Below, piece by piece: positions 59,569 to 64,000 of a stretch of DNA of 64,000 bases. Under the pieces are notes generated by a model. That model had not been told where the DNA came from. It was given only the letters and a program-made list of their open reading frames with translations, and made no database searches. The stretch comes from Narthecium ossifragum. Lineage: Eukaryota > Streptophyta > Magnoliopsida > Dioscoreales > Nartheciaceae. The stretch covers positions 1,116,001-1,180,000 of the forward strand of contig OY986973.1 in NCBI GenBank assembly GCA_963920575.1. Reading direction: 5' to 3'. Positions within the stretch are counted from its first letter, which is position 1; each line of letters starts with the position of its first letter. The position numbers were made by a program, and so were the translations under genes.

Positions 59569-59694
59569 GACGGTTGGGGTGTCTCGTGATTCGGAAACGT
59601 CACTCTAAGATTCGCATCTGACAATGATGGCGGATCAATTTAATGGGGGCCCAACAAGGTGCCGATTTTATTTTTATTTTTATTTTTATTATAG

Positions 59695-59990
59695 CTCCAA
59701 GAACTACAAATAACCTTGTTATTTAATGTCCTAAATACTCCAGTGAGGTCATAATTTTTACTGCTGACGAATTTTGTTGGCTCTGTAAACCATGTGAATT
59801 CTTAATGCAAATTTCTTATGCCGTTCATGTTCCTATTCGTAAAGCCACTGGCTCAGCTTCTAAAAAGCACACCATTTCTATCTTATAAAAAAGAAAAATC
59901 TTAGGATGCAAGTGGTCACAGATTTCTCCCACAAATTGAGATTTTTGGCCGGTAAACTGATATGTACAAGCACTTGTTCATTCTTTGCTG
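59695..59990 (+). pseudogene. Duplicated remnant of the NFD6-like 3' region
   Basis: This stretch matches 55235-55560 in the same orientation: AATAACCTTGTT-TTTAATGT, ATTTTGTTGGCTCTGTAAAC, CATGTGAATTCTTA-TGCAAA, then CTTCTAAAAA-GCA-ACCATTT and ACAAGCACTTGT-CATTCTTTG are shared. The open frame in the first copy (55305-55508) is broken here. No NFD6 coding exon was found beside it. Confidence 0.85.
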
Positions 59991-59993
59991 ATA

Positions 59994-60713
59994 AATGGTA
60001 GAATCTGGATTACATATAAAGAAAGAAAATTGATTTGCGACTCCCGCGATAGGTGTGGAAAACTATACCGTATAGCGGCACTCATTACAGTCAAAAGGAG
60101 ATGGTATGTAAGTTTCTTTCACGCGTATGTATTGCTTCAGAAAATTTATAATTTATTTCACTCAGAGATTGAATGATTTTTTTAAAATACTTCGAATGTA
60201 CTATTCTTTCTCTTATATAATTAAGATTAGAATGGTAGAATCTGGATTACATATAAAGAAAGAAAATTGATTTGCGACTCACGCGGTAGGTGTGAAAAAC
60301 TATACCGTACGTAGCGGCACTCATTACAGTCAAAAGGAGATGGTATGTAAGTTTCTTTCACGCGTATGTATTGCTTCAGAAAATTTATAATTTATTTCAC
60401 TCAGAGATTGAATGGTTTTTTTAAAATACTTCGAATGTACTATTCTTTCTCTTATATAATTAAGATTAGAATGGTAGAATCTGAATTACATATAAAGAAA
60501 GAAAATTGATTTGCGACTCACGCGGTAGGTGTGGAAAACTATACCGTACGTAGCGGCACTCATTACAGTCAAAAGGAGATTGTATGTAAGTTTCTTTCAC
60601 GCGTATGTATTGCTTCAGAAAATTTATAATTTATTTCACTCAGAGATTGAATGGTTTTTTTAAAATACTTCGAATCTACTATTCTTTCTCTTATATAATT
60701 AAGATTAGAATAA
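59994..60713 (+). repeat. Three-copy tandem repeat, about 238 bp per unit
   Basis: Units start AATGGTAGAATCTGGATTAC at 59994, 60231 and 60470 and include TTGATTTGCGACTC, ACTATACCGTA and CAGTCAAAAGGAGATGGTAT. The copies are nearly identical; unit 1 lacks four bases at CCGTA[CGTA]GCGG. The high identity implies recent amplification. No spacers or coding. Confidence 0.95.
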
Positions 60714-60839
60714 TTATCTACTAGCGCCATTAGATGTGCCATTATCACTTGTTTTGAAATAATCAAAGTAACTTTTATATACTGTTTTTGAAAAGCATTT
60801 TGTACTAATACGTGTAAAAAAAAAATTTGGGATTAGAAT

Positions 60840-63800
60840 ATTGCTCTGTTTCATTAACGCGAGCGACTTTTTTCCTCTGGAAGTTTTTGCTTCTAGTGAT
60901 TCCTTTTCTTCGGTCGAATATAATTTGTATTCTTCTTCAATTAGAGAAAGTATATATCTATTTTTTTCTTCTAAAAGTTTAACTTCTTCCTTGAGTTTAT
61001 TAACCTTTTCATTTAATTATGTTAATGATAGAGTTTTAACAATTTTTTTTCTTATTTTCTTTTGAATACTTCTAATAATTTATAAGCATCATCTGTTTTA
61101 GGAGTTTTAACCTTTTGATATCATTTTAAACAGATATCAATCAATTGAGATTTCAACTCAGAAGACATATTTCTTCTGATAATAATTTAGATAAAAAATT
61201 TTATCTAAAGATATCATATGGATTGATAATTCAATTTTTCAACTATTGCTTTCCAATAGTTTCAATTATCTCTTTTTTATGACAATTATTAATTGTACAC
61301 TTTCTTTGAAGATTCCGATGAAGAATTATAACTTTCGTCATTTTCTAAGTCAATATTATTGATCATCATTTTATATAACGATTTTTTAAATCATTCATCT
61401 TCGATTTCATTGATTTTTTTATTTGTATAACATCGATTAGCATAGTGGTTAATATTTTCACATTTAAAGCACTTAGTTTTAGATTTATCTATTTTGGATT
61501 TCCCTCGAGTATTATTCTTTTGGGGATTATATTTCCTCTTTCGTTTCTTATAGAAAGGTTATTTTTCTTTCTTTTATAACGTTAGGTTTATTTTGCTTAA
61601 TTGACTTATGAAGTGCAAATTGCTGGCAAAATTCTCCTAATTGTTTTATTTCTATAAGTTTAAGAGACTTTAATTGACTTTTAAGCTTTATATCATTACA
61701 TAAGCTTAATCCTTCATGTATGCAAGCATTTATTAATGCTCCATATGTGTAAAAAGCATAAGGAATGAGACCACTATTTTGCTCTCATATAATTTCAAAC
61801 TCTTTCAGTAAAGAGATTAGGCAGTTCATCTATAAATTTGGACTTCCAGTGAGTACTATTAGCATCATTGAATTACATTCCTTGAGTGATATAAGTATCT
61901 TTATACCAATGAAAATGATTAAGAGATGGACATCTAAGATTTTGCGATAATGTCTTTATCCTCTATCCCTCATTGGTAATGCTAGTAGTAAAATGTTCAA
62001 CAATAGTAAGAACAAGGGTGGATATAGTATCTTCGTGTTGTTGATTATTTTCTTATTTGACAACAGAAAGGATTTCTGCTCGTTCGGGTGTAAGATAATT
62101 ATCCTACCAACCTTTCAAACTGCCAATAAATCCATAGGTAAGTGTTAGAACAGAAATTTGCCCGTTGACCGGGATTGTAGTCAAGGTCAAAATCTATTTC
62201 CACATTCAAAAATCAAGAGATTGTAGTTTAGTTGAACTCTTTCGAATTATCGAATCAGAGCTGTTGAAGTGTACAAAGAAGTTATTTGGTTGATAATGGA
62301 GTTGATGGAAATGATTTATGAGCAGTGACATGGAAAATGGTGAGTGATAGATAAAATAATGGAAGATTGAGAATGGATGATAGGCTATGTTATAACCACT
62401 CCTATTTTAGGTAGATCTACTCTTAGAAATGAAGAATTAGGGTAGCACTACTCCTAGGAAATTATGGTAAAACTACTCCGATGGAATAAATTATTGTAGC
62501 ACTACTCCTAGAAATGAATGACTAGTTGCATGAATTTAAAGGAAAGATAAGCTTCATTGCTGAATTTAAAAGGCTACATTGTAGATAGATCTAAGCATAT
62601 TGATACATGATAAAAGATAAATAAAGTGACATTTTGCTCTTGATTTCGGGAGAGGCTTTTTCTTCATCCTCTTGGCCTTTTATAGACCTTCTGATAACCA
62701 CCTCGAAACCACCCGAACTGCCTCATGTAACTGTCAAAAACTGATTTTGAAACTGTCAGAACTGCATAATTGAGCGATATCTTCAGCTATTTACGAAACT
62801 GCCATCAGGTAGAGCTTTTTGTTTTCCATTGCAATTTGGCCGATGGTAACCTTAGAATTTGATAAAACTCTGAACATGAAAGTTGTAGGTCTTCGAATTC
62901 TCTTTTCATCAGTCCAAAAATCAACTCATTCGGACATCGTATGAGAAAGTTATCGCCAAAACGGTCGAAACACATCGATGTCTTATTAAAATAATCAACC
63001 AAAATATGGGCGATGGGTTTTGGCCGATAGAGAAATGGGCGATGACATCGGCCATCTTTTGGGCGATGACATTTGGATTATTGACCATTTTGCCACTGAC
63101 ACTTCGACTGCCGATTTGACATAGTAAACGATGGAATCTGAAGATCTTTTCAACAGCAAAGTTGTAGATTTTTTCGTCCTCTTTCCAATGGTTTCAAGAT
63201 CGCTCACTTTCGGTACTTGATGTAAAAGTTATGGCTAAAATACTTTAACTATATCAAATCCAAAGATATGGACGATTTGATGTCAATTTCGTCTTATTTA
63301 CGAAATTGCTATTGATCTTGTTAATCGCTCAAATAGTTATTTTTATGGCTAATAGTAAGAAAGGATGTTATGTTTTTATCAGAATTGCCATTATGCTTGC
63401 AAATAGTTGCATACATCATCATTCTGTGAGCCATGTTATAGATTTGATAGTCAGCTAGACCATTTATATTCCATTCATAGATAATTCTTCCAGAATAATC
63501 TTGTTGAAGAAAAGTATCACTTTTTCAAACAATAAATCCACAACCGTGAGATGTTTATAATAGAATTTCTGAATATTTATAGGACGATTTTCAATTTTTT
63601 TAATATTTTGAAATTGTTTTTCAGTTTCCATTATTTCATTCAAAAAACCAATATCATATATATTATATTGTAGTTCTTCGGAAGATTATTGTTTTTCTTC
63701 ATAATGCATTTATGAGGATTCTCATTCTAAAACTTGAATATTAGTACTTTTAAACTGCTTAGTGAGAGATTCAATAATTTCATTTGTGAGTTCTTTTTCT

Positions 63801-64000
63801 AATTTAAATTCAGATATAACTGAATTAGGTTTAATTGAAACATAATTTGTATATTGTTTAATGGATTTTTCTTTAGTTATATGAAAATTAGAAAGAACTT
63901 GCAAAACTCTGCCTCTCCGTCCTTTTTAGGAGTAGTCGCTCCTTTGCATGGGTGCCCTGTAAAAATTCTCGAGTTAGAAAATCAGGTAAAATATTTATAT
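60840..64000 (-). pseudogene. Endogenous caulimovirid-type polyprotein fragment, decayed
   Basis: Read on the minus strand across many stops, the stretch shows parts of a coat-protein-like polyprotein of the endogenous pararetrovirus type: a region before 63354 that includes a (G)LADYQI...HRMMMYATIC-like block, a GSLKGW-DNYLTP-like block near 62070-62125 with one stop in place of a Trp, a CPSL..F.WYKDT-like block near 61920, and a CCHC knuckle (C-x2-C-x4-H-x4-C) at 61430-61474. The order matches the family. No protease, reverse transcriptase or RNase H was seen to the left. It is broken by stops and by a solo LTR, so it is a relic. Closest family not determined; a related plant retroelement with the same capsid type is possible. 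Confidence 0.7.
62143..63354 (-). mobile_element. Solo LTR (copy A) inserted in the caulimovirid-type relic
   Basis: Between perfect 5-bp repeats GTAAG (62138-62142 and 63355-63359) lies a 1,212-bp element starting TGTTAGAACAG and ending GGCTAATA; the CA end has become TA. On the minus strand it has TCTATAAAAGGCCAAG, a TATA box placed as in the copy at 33186, and GTAGCACTACTCCTAG words also shared with that copy. The interrupted polyprotein reading resumes on each side. Confidence 0.88.

Noticed and set aside
59994..60713. CRISPR-like array
   Set aside because: Units are about 238 bp, contiguous and without spacers, in a plant genome.

Overview
The window is nuclear DNA of a flowering plant. 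Chloroplast-targeted PetM, KANADI, an extra-large G protein, a JINGUBANG-type WD40 protein and REM-type B3 genes are all plant-specific, and most genes carry short GT-AG introns. The GC-rich, intronless WD40 gene and the general gene style suggest a monocot, possibly a commelinid. This is an inference from style, and I cannot name the species.

Layout. 1-1934 (-): N-terminal end of a VPS13/chorein-type lipid-transfer protein gene that runs off the left edge. 2.6-4.9 kb: AT-rich palindromic DNA and two mini-Helitrons. 4967-6382 (-): intronless JINGUBANG-like WD40 gene. 7913-9270: complete non-autonomous hAT element with an 8-bp target duplication. 11349-17558 (+): extra-large G protein (XLG), eight coding exons. 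18286-18495 (-): small plant gene. 18757-20093: large Mutator-like foldback element. 22488-25627 (-): KANADI-class GARP transcription factor, six exons. 26-43 kb: a transposon-rich stretch with four consecutive mini-Helitrons, a SINE, a solo LTR and a nearly intact 6-kb LINE nested in a MITE. 43296-46738 (+): TMEM147. 47340-47708 (-): PetM. 48633-52009 (-): three-B3-domain protein, head-to-head with 52429-52843 (+), an NFD6-like mitochondrial protein. 56039-58932 (-): second B3 gene, followed by a duplicated piece of the NFD6 3' region. 60-64 kb: 238-bp tandem repeats and a decayed caulimovirid-type polyprotein fragment split by a solo LTR.

The host genes are not an operon and do not form one pathway. 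The one gene-level architecture with a shared history is the B3/NFD6 head-to-head pair: a second B3 gene followed by a remnant of the NFD6 downstream region looks like a tandem duplication of the pair in which the second NFD6 was lost. I saw no rRNA, tRNA or CRISPR. I found no wholly new system. The strongest unusual items are the duplicated splice donor inside XLG, the decayed B3/NFD6 duplication, a dispersed mini-Helitron family with a four-copy cluster, and several nested insertions whose boundaries are fixed by target duplications.
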